Source of the DNA: Aurantimonas sp036252795
GTDB lineage: Bacteria; Pseudomonadota; Alphaproteobacteria; Rhizobiales; Rhizobiaceae
Direction: 5' to 3'
NCBI GenBank assembly: GCA_036252795.1
Contig: DASYHY010000061.1
Coordinates: forward strand, 23,432-87,431
Length of the DNA: 64,000 nt
The position numbers were made by a program, and so were the translations under genes. This document shows positions 25,631 to 33,781 of the stretch, in pieces. The notes under the pieces were generated by a model that saw only the letters and a program-made list of their open reading frames with translations, searched no databases and was not told the DNA's origin. The first letter of the stretch is position 1, and each line of letters starts with the position of its first letter.

Positions 25631-26368
25631 ATGACCATGCGGATCGCCGTCGTCGAGGACGAGGAAGCGCTCGGTGTCCTGCTCCGTTACAATCTGGAAG
25701 CCGAGGGCTACGAGGTCGACGTGATCGCCCGTGGCGACGAGGCCGACATCCGGCTTCGCGAGGAGGTGCCGGACCTCCTGATCCTCGACTGGATGCTGCC
25801 GGGCCTGTCGGGCGTCGAACTGTGCCGGCGGCTGCGCCAGCGGGGCGAGACGGAGCGGCTGCCGATCATCATGCTGACGGCGCGGGGCGAGGAGAGCGAG
25901 CGCGTGCGCGGCCTCTCCGTCGGTGCCGACGACTACGTGGTGAAGCCGTTCTCGACGCCCGAGCTGATCGCCCGGGTGCGGGCCATGCTGCGACGCGCCA
26001 AGCCCGAGAAGATATCGAGCCAGCTAAGTGCCGGCGACATCGACCTCGACCGGGAGACGCATCGCATCCGGCGCGCCGGCCGCGAGGTCAAGCTCGGACC
26101 GACCGAGTTCAAGCTGCTCGAGTTCTTCATGCAGTCGCCCGGTCGGGTCTTCTCGCGCGAGCAGCTGCTCGACGGCGTCTGGGGGCGGGACATCTATGTC
26201 GACGAGCGGACGGTGGACGTGCATGTCGGCCGGCTGCGCAAGGCGATCAATCGCGGCCGCCAGCGCGACCCGATCCGCACCGTCCGCGGTGCCGGCTATG
26301 CGCTCGACGAGCAGTTCACCGCCGCGAAGGCACCGGCCGCGAAATCTCGCGACACCGCCGGCGCCTGA
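25631..26368 (+). CDS. phoB: Phosphate-regulon response regulator
   Basis: 245 residues. The receiver domain has VVEDEE, phosphoacceptor D53 in LILDWMLPG, T in MLTARGE and K in YVVKPFST. The C-terminal winged-helix (OmpR type) has LGPTEFKLLEFFMQSPGRVFSREQLLDGVWG and YVDERTVDVHVGRLRKAI. It binds Pho boxes such as the repeats before pstS. It begins 5 bp after phoU and ends facing gcrA. Confidence 0.96.
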   Translation: MTMRIAVVEDEEALGVLLRYNLEAEGYEVDVIARGDEADIRLREEVPDLLILDWMLPGLSGVELCRRLRQRGETERLPIIMLTARGEESERVRGLSVGADDYVVKPFSTPELIARVRAMLRRAKPEKISSQLSAGDIDLDRETHRIRRAGREVKLGPTEFKLLEFFMQSPGRVFSREQLLDGVWGRDIYVDERTVDVHVGRLRKAINRGRQRDPIRTVRGAGYALDEQFTAAKAPAAKSRDTAGA

Positions 26369-26388
26369 GCGCCCGCTTCAGCGGGCGC
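26369..26388. terminator. Stem-loop between convergent phoB and gcrA
   Basis: GCGCCCGC, loop TTCA, GCGGGCGC: a perfect 8-bp stem that starts right after the phoB stop and covers the gcrA stop codon. It could end transcripts from both sides, though neither side shows a long T run. Confidence 0.5.
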
Positions 26389-26947
26389 GGCGGCGGTCCG
26401 ACACCGGCTGGAAGGCCAGCTTGGCGTGATACTGGCAGTAGGGCGAGGCGTCCTTCGAATTGTTGCCGCAGAAGTGGAAGTCCGGCTTCAGCGGATCGCC
26501 CACCGGCCACTTGCAGGTCCGCTCGTTGAGTTGGATCAGGGTCAGCTTGCGGGCGATGGGCACCACTTCGCCGGTCTGGCGCTGCGGCTCCTCGAGAACC
26601 GCGAGTTCCTCCTCGTGATCGATCTTCAGGGCGGTCGCCCCCATCGAGCGCGGCATCGCCCGCGGCGCCATGGTCTGCGGCGCCACTGCCTGCGAGGCCT
26701 GAGCCGACACGAAGCGGCTGGCCATCATGATCTCGGCGGTCTCCACCTGGGGACGCGCCGCCTGCGGCTCCGGCAGCGACTGGAGTGCCGACGGCGCCTT
26801 GGCGCGGGATTCCAGCTTGAGCCGGTGCACCTTGCCGATCACCGCATTGCGGCTGACGCCGCCCAGCCGGTCGGCGATCTGGCTGGCGCTCAGGCCATCG
26901 GTCCACAGTTGTTTGAGCAACGCGACGCGTTCGTCTGTCCAGCCCAT
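26378..26947 (-). CDS. gcrA: Cell-cycle regulator GcrA
   Basis: 189 residues from ATG at 26947 with AAGGAG 7 nt upstream. The N-terminal MGWTDERVALLKQLWTDGLSASQIADRLGGVSRNAVIGKVHRL is the GcrA helix-turn-helix domain. The C-terminus NERTCKWPVGDPLKPDFHFCGNNSKDASPYCQYHAKLAFQP carries the conserved Cys/His cluster that contacts sigma-70. GcrA activates promoters carrying CcrM-methylated GANTC sites. Two such sites lie upstream of this gene (27095-27112). Confidence 0.95.
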   Translation of the reverse strand: MGWTDERVALLKQLWTDGLSASQIADRLGGVSRNAVIGKVHRLKLESRAKAPSALQSLPEPQAARPQVETAEIMMASRFVSAQASQAVAPQTMAPRAMPRSMGATALKIDHEEELAVLEEPQRQTGEVVPIARKLTLIQLNERTCKWPVGDPLKPDFHFCGNNSKDASPYCQYHAKLAFQPVSDRRRAR

Positions 26948-27350
26948 GACAAGCTCCTTGTACGAATGATGCCGCGGCCGGAATCCCTCACCTGCACGAC
27001 ACGATGGGCGCGCACAGGCACTCACTATATCTATTCGGGAACCAGGTCCGCCGCACGAAATCTGGTGTGTTGAGGGCAATTTAACGCACGCCTTGACTCC
27101 GTGACAAGAGTCGCTCGCGTAGTTTGAATCGCCGGCACGGCTTTTCCCCAGGGTTCTGCCGCTCCCGATGCGGCAACATGAAGGCGGCGGTGGCCGGGTG
27201 GCCGCCTATGCGTTCATTGACACTCGTCGGGCTGGGCATGGTATAGCCACGGTCCCGAAAGCTCGGAACGACTGTCGAAGCCTGCCCCAACGGCAGGCTT
27301 CGATGTTTCAGGAACCGATCCTGTTTGGATCTGCAACGAAGTCGATCGTG
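26948..27350. other. 403-bp intergenic region between gcrA and argD
   Basis: It holds divergent control regions. Two GANTC motifs (GACTC 27095-27099, GAGTC 27108-27112) face gcrA, and a minus-strand TATAGT-like -10 is near 27021-27026. For argD, a strong TTGACA lies at 27217-27222 with TATAGC at 27242-27247 (19-bp spacing). A perfect 11-bp stem-loop (CGAAGCCTGCC, loop CCAAC, GGCAGGCTTCG; about 27275-27302) falls in the argD leader. No coding region is supported. Confidence 0.55.
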
Positions 27351-28565
27351 ATGGCCGCATTCAAGGACGCGCATTCGCCGCTTTATGACACCTACGCACG
27401 CGCGCCGCTCTCTTTCGAGCGCGGCGAGGGCGTGTGGCTGATCGACGGCGAGGGGCGACGCTACATGGATTTCGCCGCCGGTATCGCGGTGAATTCACTC
27501 GGCCATGCCCATCCGCATCTGGTGGCGGCGCTGACGGAGCAGGCCGGCAAGCTCTGGCACCTGTCCAATCTCTACGAGATTCCGGGGCAGCGGCGCCTTG
27601 CCGAGCGCCTGACGGCGGCGAGCTTCGCCGACCGGGCCTTCTTCACCAATTCGGGCGCCGAGGCGCTGGAATGCGCCATCAAGACCGCCCGCCGCTATCA
27701 CTACGTGGCCGGCGCGCCGGAGCGCTATCGCATCCTCACCTTCGAAGGCGCCTTCCACGGACGCACGTTGGCGACCATCGCCGCCGGCGGACAGCCGAAA
27801 TATCTGGAAGGTTTCGGCCCGAAGGCGCCGGGCTTCGACCAGTTGCCCTTCCGCGATCACGAGGCGCTGAAGCGGGCTGCGGGCGAGCCCGATGTCGCCG
27901 CCGTGCTGATCGAGCCGATCCAGGGCGAGGGCGGTGTCCGCGCCGTGCCGCCGGAAGATTTGCGGCAGCTGCGCGAACTCTGCGACCGGCACGGGATCCT
28001 GCTCATCTACGACGAGGTGCAGACGGGCATCGGCCGGACCGGCCGGCTCTTCGCCTATGAGCATTCCGGCGCGGCGCCCGACATCCTGGCGTCCGCCAAG
28101 GGTATCGGCGGCGGCTTTCCGCTCGGCGTCTGCCTCGCCACCGAGGCGGCCGCGAGCGGCATGACGCCCGGCACGCACGGCAGCACCTATGGCGGCAATC
28201 CCCTGGCCATGGCCGTCGGCAATGCCGTTCTGGACGTCGTGCTGGAGGAAGGGTTCCTGGCCGGGGTGCAGGACACCGCACTGCTGTTCAAGCAGTCGCT
28301 CGCCTCGCTCGCCGACCGCTATCCCGACGTGGTGGAGGAGGTCCGCGGCCAAGGCCTCCTGATCGGCCTGAAAGCCCGGGTGCCGAATGTCCAGCTCGTC
28401 GCCGCCATGCGCGACGAGGGCCTGCTCGCGGCGCCTGCCGGCGACAACGTGGTGCGCCTGCTGCCGCCGCTGATCGTCACGGCGGAAGAGGTGCGCGAAG
28501 CCATGGAGCGTATCGAAGCGGCCGTCGCCGGCCAGTCGCTGGCCGGCCAGCGCAAGAGTGCATGA
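27351..28565 (+). CDS. argD: Acetylornithine / succinyldiaminopimelate aminotransferase
   Basis: 404 residues from ATG at 27351. An in-frame ATG at 27303 with a weak AGG site could add 16 residues, and the chosen start matches the usual N-terminus (SPLYDTYARAPLSFERGEG). The class-III PLP aminotransferase motifs are FTNSGAEALECAIKTARRY, LTFEGAFHGRT, IYDEVQTGIGRTG and the PLP lysine in ASAKGIGGGFPLG. It makes N-acetylornithine in arginine synthesis and can serve lysine synthesis. Its stop overlaps argF by 4 bp. Confidence 0.94.
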   Translation: MAAFKDAHSPLYDTYARAPLSFERGEGVWLIDGEGRRYMDFAAGIAVNSLGHAHPHLVAALTEQAGKLWHLSNLYEIPGQRRLAERLTAASFADRAFFTNSGAEALECAIKTARRYHYVAGAPERYRILTFEGAFHGRTLATIAAGGQPKYLEGFGPKAPGFDQLPFRDHEALKRAAGEPDVAAVLIEPIQGEGGVRAVPPEDLRQLRELCDRHGILLIYDEVQTGIGRTGRLFAYEHSGAAPDILASAKGIGGGFPLGVCLATEAAASGMTPGTHGSTYGGNPLAMAVGNAVLDVVLEEGFLAGVQDTALLFKQSLASLADRYPDVVEEVRGQGLLIGLKARVPNVQLVAAMRDEGLLAAPAGDNVVRLLPPLIVTAEEVREAMERIEAAVAGQSLAGQRKSA

Positions 28566-29521
28566 GGCAAGTCGCGATGAGAAACGGCAACCCGAGGCAT
28601 TTCCTCGACATCTCCGCCGTGGCGCGGGGCGACCTGCGCGCGATGATAGACGACGCGGCCTCCCGCAAGAGCCTCGGTGCCGGCGCCTCGCGGCCGCTCG
28701 AGGGCAGGACGCTGGCGATGATCTTCGACAAGCCGTCGACCCGCACCCGCGTCTCCTTCGACGTGGCGATGCGCCAGCTCGGCGGCGAGACGCTGATCCT
28801 CTCTGGTGCCGAGATGCAGCTGGGGCGCGAGGAGACCATCGCCGACACCGCCCGTGTGCTGTCGCGCTATGTCGACGCGATCATGATCCGCACCACCGCC
28901 CATGACCGTCTGACCGAGCTGGCGGCGAACGCCACGGTGCCGGTGATCAACGGCCTGACCGACGACACCCATCCCTGCCAGATCATGGCCGATCTCCTCA
29001 CCTACGAGGAAAAGCGCGGCCCTGTCCGGGGCAAGATCTTTGCCTGGTCGGGCGACGGCAACAACGTTTTGGCGTCCCTCGTCGAGGCGGCAGGCCGCTT
29101 CGACTTCACCTTGCGCATCGCCACCCCGCCGGGCTCGGAGCCCGACATGCGCTTCGTCGACAGCGCCCGCGGCGAGGGCGCCACGGTGCTGCTCACCAAC
29201 GATCCGGTGGAAGCGGTCACCGGCGCAGACTGCGTCGTCACCGACACCTGGGTGTCGATGGGCCGTGAGGAACAGGCGCGCGGCCACAACGTCTTCATGC
29301 CCTTTCAGGTGAACGAGCGGCTGATGGCGCACGCCAAGGCCGACGCGCTCTTCATGCACTGCCTGCCGGCGCATCGCGGCGAGGAGGTCACCGACGGCGT
29401 CATCGACGGGCCGCAATCGGTCGTCTTCGACGAGGCGGAGAACCGGCTGCACGCGCAGAAATCGATCCTCGCCTGGTGTTTCGGCGAAGTCGAGGCCGGC
29501 GGGGGTGCCGCCCATGGCTGA
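28562..29521 (+). CDS. argF: Ornithine carbamoyltransferase
   Basis: 319 residues, with carbamoyl-phosphate motif KPSTRTRVSFD, GAEMQLGREETIADTARVLSRYVDAIMIR, the HPCQ motif in DDTHPCQIMADLLT, and HCLPAHRGEEV with the catalytic Cys. It converts ornithine plus carbamoyl phosphate to citrulline. The start at 28562 overlaps the argD stop (ATGA); a second ATG at 28577 is possible. It overlaps hslO by 8 bp, so argD-argF-hslO is one transcript. Confidence 0.95.
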   Translation: MRQVAMRNGNPRHFLDISAVARGDLRAMIDDAASRKSLGAGASRPLEGRTLAMIFDKPSTRTRVSFDVAMRQLGGETLILSGAEMQLGREETIADTARVLSRYVDAIMIRTTAHDRLTELAANATVPVINGLTDDTHPCQIMADLLTYEEKRGPVRGKIFAWSGDGNNVLASLVEAAGRFDFTLRIATPPGSEPDMRFVDSARGEGATVLLTNDPVEAVTGADCVVTDTWVSMGREEQARGHNVFMPFQVNERLMAHAKADALFMHCLPAHRGEEVTDGVIDGPQSVVFDEAENRLHAQKSILAWCFGEVEAGGGAAHG

Positions 29522-30551
29522 TCCCGACCTCAGCCTCGGCGAATTCGGCTACGCCGGCGACGACGCGGTCGTGCCATTCGGCGTCGAGGCGCTGGATGCC
29601 CGCGGCCGCGCGGTGCAACTCGGCCCGATGCTGGACAAGATCCTCAGTCGCCACGACTATCCCGAGCCGGTCGCGCGCCTGCTCGCCGAGATGATCGTGA
29701 TGACCGTCCTGCTCGGCACATCGCTGAAGTTCGACGGCAAGTTCATCGCCCAGACCCAGACCGATGGCCCGGTGGATCTCCTCGTCGTGGACTTCACCAC
29801 GCCGTCCAGCGTGCGGGCCTATGCCCGCTTCGACGAGGCGAAGCTGGCAGCCGCGATCGAATCCGGCGAGACCTCGTCGGAGGCGCTGCTCGGCGTCGGC
29901 GTCATGGCGCTGACGGTCGACCAGGGCGCCTACATGCAGCGCTACCAGGGGATCGTCGAACTGAACGGTGCCTCGATCGAGGAGGTGGCGGAAGGCTATT
30001 TCCGCCAGTCCGAGCAGATCCCGACTGCGATCAAGCTCGCCGTCGCCCGCATCGCACGCCGCGGCGAGCGCGGCTTCGTCGAGAGCTGGCGGGCCGGCGG
30101 GCTCATCGCCCAGTTCCTGCCCGACTCGCCGGAGCGGATGCGCATGCCGGACCTTCCGGGCGGCGACGCGCCGGAAGGGGCCGACGAGGGCGAGGGGATG
30201 TTCGAGCCGGACGACGCCTGGATCGAGGTCCGCGCGCTGGTCGACACGATCGGGGCCTCCGAGCTCGCCGACCCGGAGATCGGCGTCGAGCGCCTGCTGT
30301 TCCGCCTCTTCCACGAGCGCGGCGTGCGGGTGTTCACCCCCCATCCCGTCGACGACGAATGCTCCTGCTCGCGCGATCGGATCAAGGACGTCCTGTCGAA
30401 CTTCTCCGCAACCGAGATCACCGAGAGCATCGAGGATGGCCGCATCGAGGTCACCTGCGAGTTCTGCGGCGAGGCCTACGAGTTCGATCCGGCGGAGTTC
30501 GCGAAGGGTGAGGGCGACGGCGAAGCCGAGGGGGAGCCGGGTGAGGGCTGA
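29514..30551 (+). CDS. hslO: Redox-regulated chaperone Hsp33
   Basis: 345 residues from ATG at 29514 inside the end of argF. The N-terminal domain contains LLAEMIVMTVLLGTSLKFDGKFIAQTQTDGPV and the C-terminus the zinc switch DDECSCSRDRI plus VTCEFCGEAYEF (CxC...CxxC). Hsp33 is a holdase activated by oxidation of those cysteines. An acidic insertion GDAPEGADEGEGMFEPDD and an acidic tail rich in Glu/Gly are slightly longer than in E. coli. Confidence 0.94.
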   Translation: MADPDLSLGEFGYAGDDAVVPFGVEALDARGRAVQLGPMLDKILSRHDYPEPVARLLAEMIVMTVLLGTSLKFDGKFIAQTQTDGPVDLLVVDFTTPSSVRAYARFDEAKLAAAIESGETSSEALLGVGVMALTVDQGAYMQRYQGIVELNGASIEEVAEGYFRQSEQIPTAIKLAVARIARRGERGFVESWRAGGLIAQFLPDSPERMRMPDLPGGDAPEGADEGEGMFEPDDAWIEVRALVDTIGASELADPEIGVERLLFRLFHERGVRVFTPHPVDDECSCSRDRIKDVLSNFSATEITESIEDGRIEVTCEFCGEAYEFDPAEFAKGEGDGEAEGEPGEG

Positions 30552-30580
30552 GGAGCAAGTTCGCCGCCATTGACAATTTT

Positions 30581-30591
30581 TGCCAACGGCA
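30581..30591. promoter_or_regulatory. Possible parD operator
   Basis: TGCC-AAC-GGCA is a small inverted repeat just downstream of a TTGACA -35-like box (30570-30575) and 29 bp before the parD start. Antitoxins of this family bind their own promoter, so an operator is plausible. The -10 element is weak. Confidence 0.3.
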
Positions 30592-30619
30592 TCAACTTTT
30601 TCCTCCGATGGAGGTCCCG

Positions 30620-30886
30620 ATGGCGACCATGAACGTCAGTCTTCCCGCGCCGATGGTCGAGTTCGTCGAGGATCTGGTGGCCAGCGGTGGGTACGGCTCC
30701 TCCAGCGATGTCGTCCGAGAGGCGCTGCGCCTCCTGCAGGACGATCGCGCAATCGCCGAGGAGAAGGCAGCGATCCTGCGCCGCGAAGTGGGTGTCGGCC
30801 TGGATCAGGCCCGCGCGGGCCGCTTTTCCCGCCGGAGCGTTGCCGAGATCGCCGAAAGCGTGCTGCGAGAGAACGCGCGACGTTGA
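30620..30886 (+). CDS. parD: ParD-family antitoxin
   Basis: 88 residues from ATG at 30620 (GGAGGT just upstream). An N-terminal ribbon-helix-helix, MNVSLPAPMVEFVEDLVASGGYGSSSDVVREALRLLQ, is followed by a helical toxin-binding tail. It should neutralise ParE and repress its own operon. The parE frame starts at a TTG overlapping its stop by 4 bp. The toxin carries a nonsense codon, so this may be an orphan antitoxin. Confidence 0.88.
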   Translation: MATMNVSLPAPMVEFVEDLVASGGYGSSSDVVREALRLLQDDRAIAEEKAAILRREVGVGLDQARAGRFSRRSVAEIAESVLRENARR

Positions 30887-31272
30887 GCTTCCGGCTTACC
30901 GAGGCGGCAGACGCGGATATCGAGCGCATTCTCCGGGACACGTTCCAGCTCTTTGGACCGAGGCAGTTGCAGGCGTACGCCGCACTGATCGAACTCGCGC
31001 TTGAACGGGTCGGGACGGACCCGACGGGCCTTGGGACGGCAGAGCGGGATGAAATTGGACCCGGCGTCCGATCCCTGCACATCGACACTGTTGCGCCGCG
31101 TCGGGGTTCGGCGTCCCACAGCGTTTACTAACTCCCGCCTGTCGCAGGAGCGGAACCTGTCACCGTGGTCCTGCGTGTCCTTCACAATCGCATGCAGCCC
31201 AGGAGCCGCGTGGCGTCAGTGATCCCTGATCGGGATACTTCGGCCCGCGAAAGGGACGAGCCCCTTCCCTAG
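30883..31272 (+). pseudogene. parE: ParE-family toxin interrupted by an in-frame stop
   Basis: The frame starts at TTG 30883 (overlapping the parD stop) with SFRLTEAADADIERILRDTF, the ParE/RelE fold N-terminus. It meets TAA at 31129-31131, after 82 residues ending SASHSVY. The same frame then continues without shift to a TAG at 31270 and reads PVTVVLRVLHNRMQPRSR, the expected ParE C-terminal strand and helix. The interruption is thus a single nonsense codon, not a frameshift. The short product lacks the C-terminal strand usually needed for toxicity, so it is probably inactive. Readthrough cannot be excluded. Confidence 0.75.
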
Positions 31273-31661
31273 TTCAACACCCGCGACCGTGCCGGCAGAT
31301 CCAGCGAGAAGGCCGGGATCTCGACCTCGAAGAGGCCGCCGTCCACGGCCTGCATGCGGTAGTGGCCGCGCATGAAGCCCGACGGCGTCGTCAGCGGGCA
31401 TCCCGACGTGTAGGTGAAGCTGTCGCCGGGCGACAATGTCGGCTGCTCGCCGACCACGCCCGGCCCCTCGACCTCCTCGACGCGGCCGTTGGCGTCGGTG
31501 ATGTGCCAGTATCGTGACTTGAGTTGAACGGCGTCGTCGCCGCCGTTCTCGATCTCGACCGTATAGGCCCAGACCCACCGCCCGTCCTCGGGGTCGGACT
31601 GGTCGTCGAGGTAGGTGGGCGTCACGCTGACCGTGATCGCCCTCGTCGTCGCCTTGTACAT
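31269..31661 (-). CDS. apaG: ApaG protein
   Basis: 130 residues with the ApaG beta-sandwich signature: VTPTYLDDQSDPEDGRWVWAYTVEIEN, SRYWHITDANGRVEEVEGPGVVGEQP, and SGCPLTTPSGFMRGHYRM. ApaG proteins are small fibronectin-III-like proteins associated with Co2+/Mg2+ tolerance; the biochemical role is unsettled. Its 3' end touches the relic parE end. Confidence 0.92.
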   Translation of the reverse strand: MYKATTRAITVSVTPTYLDDQSDPEDGRWVWAYTVEIENGGDDAVQLKSRYWHITDANGRVEEVEGPGVVGEQPTLSPGDSFTYTSGCPLTTPSGFMRGHYRMQAVDGGLFEVEIPAFSLDLPARSRVLN

Positions 31662-31754
31662 CAGGGGTCCCGGCTGTCTTGCGCGTCGCTGCGGCGTATC
31701 TTATCGCGGCGCGAACCGGCCGGGTCAACGGGCGGCCAATTGCAGGGAAGAGCT

Positions 31755-32360
31755 TTGCTGGACGGCGTCCTGAAGAAGCGGATCGATCCGCCGATCGCCC
31801 GGCTGGCCGCGATCTCCTGCCGCCTTGGGATCGGTGCCGACGCGGTGACGGTGGCGGGCCTGGTTCTGGGGCTTGCCGCTGCCGGCGCCATCGCCGCGGG
31901 CCGGCTCTGGCTCGGCCTCGCCCTGATCCTCGCCTCGCGCCTCGCCGACGGACTGGACGGCGCCGTCGCCCGGCTGACCCGCCGGACCGATCGCGGCGGC
32001 TATCTCGACATCGTCTTCGACTACATCTTCTACGGCGCGATCCCGCTCGCCTTCGCCGTGCTCGATCCCGCTGCCAACGCGCTGCCCACCGCCGTGCTGC
32101 TGGCGAGCTTCTACGCCAATGGTGCGAGCTTCCTCGCCTTCGCGGTGATGGCCGAGAAGCGCGGGCTGTCCACCGAGCAGCGGGGGGCGAAGTCGCTGTA
32201 TTTCTCGACCGGGCTGGCGGAGGCGAGCGAGACCATCGCGACCTTCGTGCTGTTCTGCCTGCTGCCGGACCATTTCGCCGTCATCGCCTATGTCTTCGCG
32301 GCGATGACGGCGTGGACCTGCGTGTCGCGCATCCGGCTGAGCGTGAGCCTCTTCCGCTGA
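31755..32360 (+). CDS. CDP-alcohol phosphatidyltransferase family membrane enzyme
   Basis: 201 residues from a TTG at 31755, preceded by GGGAAG. The catalytic motif reads DGLDGAVARLTRRTDRGG with the two further Asp in YLDIVFD, fitting D-x2-DG-x2-AR-x7/8-G-x3-D-x3-D. Five or six membrane helices are expected. The family transfers a phosphoalcohol head group from a CDP donor; which phospholipid is made here is not clear. It is divergent from apaG and converges on metZ. Confidence 0.83.
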   Translation: MLDGVLKKRIDPPIARLAAISCRLGIGADAVTVAGLVLGLAAAGAIAAGRLWLGLALILASRLADGLDGAVARLTRRTDRGGYLDIVFDYIFYGAIPLAFAVLDPAANALPTAVLLASFYANGASFLAFAVMAEKRGLSTEQRGAKSLYFSTGLAEASETIATFVLFCLLPDHFAVIAYVFAAMTAWTCVSRIRLSVSLFR

Positions 32361-32364
32361 CGTC

Positions 32365-33561
32365 TCAGATCGCCGCCAGCGCGGCGTCGATGTCCTCGAG
32401 CAGATCCTCGACGTCCTCGATGCCGACCGAAAGCCGCAGCATCCCGTCCGAGATGCCGAGTTCGGTCCGCGCCTCGGGCGTCAGGTTCTTGTGCGTCGTC
32501 GTCGCGGGATGCGTGATCAGCGTCTTGGCGTCGCCGAGATTGTTGGAGATCAGCACGATCTTCAGCGCGTTGGAAAAGGCGAAGGCGGCCTTCTTGCCGC
32601 CCTTCAGCTCGAAGGCGAGCAGCGTCGAGCCGCCGCTCATCTGCCGGGCGATGATCGCCGCGTCCGGGTGGTCGGCGCGGCCCGGATACAGCACCTTCGC
32701 CACTGCCGGTCGCTCGGCGAGGTGATCGGCGATCCGTCCCGCGCTCGCCGTCTGCTGCGCCACCCGCAGCGGCAGCGTCTCCAGCCCCTTGAGCAGCGTC
32801 CAGGCGTTGAAGGGCGAGAGCGACGGGCCGGTGTGGCGGAAATAGTCGTGGAGGTTCTCGTCGATCCACGCCTTGGAGGAGAGGATGACGCCGCCGAGAC
32901 AACGGCCCTGGCCGTCGATGTGCTTGGTGGCCGAATAGACCACCACGTCGGCGCCGAGTTCGAGCGGGCGCTGCTGCATCGGTGTCGCGAAGACGTTGTC
33001 GACGACGAGGCGGGCGCCGGCCGCATGGGCGATCTCCGCGACCGCCGGAATGTCGATCACCTCCAGCGTCGGATTGGTCGGCGTCTCCATGAAGAACACC
33101 TTCGTCTCCGGCCGCACTGCGTCGCGCCATTCGTCAAGATTGCGGCCGTCGACCAGCGTGCAGGCGACGCCGCAGCGGGCCATCACCGTCTCGACGACGT
33201 AGCGGCAGGACCCGAACAGCGCCCGTGCGGCGACGACGTGGTCGCCGGCCTTCACCTGGCACTGGATCGCCGCGGCGACGGCGGCCATGCCGGAGGCGGT
33301 GGCGCGCGCGTCCTCGGCGCCTTCCAGCGCCATCATCCGCTCCTCGAACATCCGCGTCGTCGGATTGGCGTAGCGGCTGTAGATGAAGCCGGGCTCCTCG
33401 CCCTTGAAGCGCGCCTCGGCGGCCTCCGCACTGTCGTAGACGAAGCCCTGCGTGAGGAAGAGCGCTTCGGACGTCTCGCCGAAGCCCGAACGGGCCGTGC
33501 CGGCATGGACCATCGCGGTGGCGGGCCGCAGCTTGCGGTCGGCATCCGTCTTCTTCAGCAT
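32365..33561 (-). CDS. metZ: O-succinylhomoserine sulfhydrylase
   Basis: 398 residues from ATG at 33561 (CGGAGA upstream; a frame extension to 33636 would run into the leader terminator). It is a Cys/Met-metabolism PLP enzyme: YSRYANPTTRMFEERMMALEGAE, TNPTLEVIDIPAVAEIAH, and the PLP lysine in VYSATKHIDGQGR. It makes homocysteine directly from O-succinylhomoserine and sulfide. A SAM-II riboswitch and an intrinsic terminator precede it, so expression falls when S-adenosylmethionine is high. Confidence 0.92.
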   Translation of the reverse strand: MLKKTDADRKLRPATAMVHAGTARSGFGETSEALFLTQGFVYDSAEAAEARFKGEEPGFIYSRYANPTTRMFEERMMALEGAEDARATASGMAAVAAAIQCQVKAGDHVVAARALFGSCRYVVETVMARCGVACTLVDGRNLDEWRDAVRPETKVFFMETPTNPTLEVIDIPAVAEIAHAAGARLVVDNVFATPMQQRPLELGADVVVYSATKHIDGQGRCLGGVILSSKAWIDENLHDYFRHTGPSLSPFNAWTLLKGLETLPLRVAQQTASAGRIADHLAERPAVAKVLYPGRADHPDAAIIARQMSGGSTLLAFELKGGKKAAFAFSNALKIVLISNNLGDAKTLITHPATTTHKNLTPEARTELGISDGMLRLSVGIEDVEDLLEDIDAALAAI

Positions 33562-33576
33562 GGCATCGTCTCCGAA

Positions 33577-33616
33577 CAAAAATAAACCGGCTGCCGCGTC
33601 GCCGCGAAGCCGGTTG
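33577..33616 (-). terminator. Intrinsic terminator in the metZ leader
   Basis: On the minus strand AACCGGCT and AGCCGGTT bracket a GC-rich loop and are followed by TATTTTTG, between the SAM-II aptamer and metZ. This is the likely expression platform of the riboswitch, or an independent brake on metZ. Confidence 0.65.
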
Positions 33617-33645
33617 GTCGAAGGCGCGAGGGCCATATCGTCAAA

Positions 33646-33705
33646 CGGCCCTTTAGCGACTTGTTTTGAGTGGCTGCAAGCCGGCCGGCCAAATCACCAC
33701 TAGGG
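33646..33705 (-). ncRNA. SAM-II riboswitch
   Basis: The minus strand contains the highly conserved SAM-II core: GTGGTGATTTGG, then GGCTTGCAGCCAC, then AACAAGTCGCTAAAGG. These blocks form the classical pseudoknot that binds S-adenosylmethionine. SAM-II occurs in Alphaproteobacteria before methionine genes, and metZ follows here by 84 bp. The predicted transcription start almost coincides with the 5' end of the aptamer. Confidence 0.93.
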
Positions 33706-33711
33706 ATTTGC

Positions 33712-33739
33712 AAATAGACCCGATGCCGTTACGCGTCAA
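33712..33739 (-). promoter_or_regulatory. Probable metZ promoter
   Basis: On the minus strand TTGACG (33734-33739) and CTATTT (33712-33717) lie 16 bp apart and would start RNA near 33705, at the first base of the SAM-II aptamer. Confidence 0.55.
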
Positions 33740-33781
33740 TCGACGGCGCCATGCGCCGCGACGTTGAGGGGAATGCACTCC

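Noticed and set aside
27275..27302. Intrinsic terminator before argD
   Set aside because: The hairpin is strong but has no T run, and no plus-strand gene ends before it.
30883..31131. A complete 82-residue ParE toxin
   Set aside because: The conserved C-terminal strand follows the stop in the same frame, so the short version is a truncated toxin.
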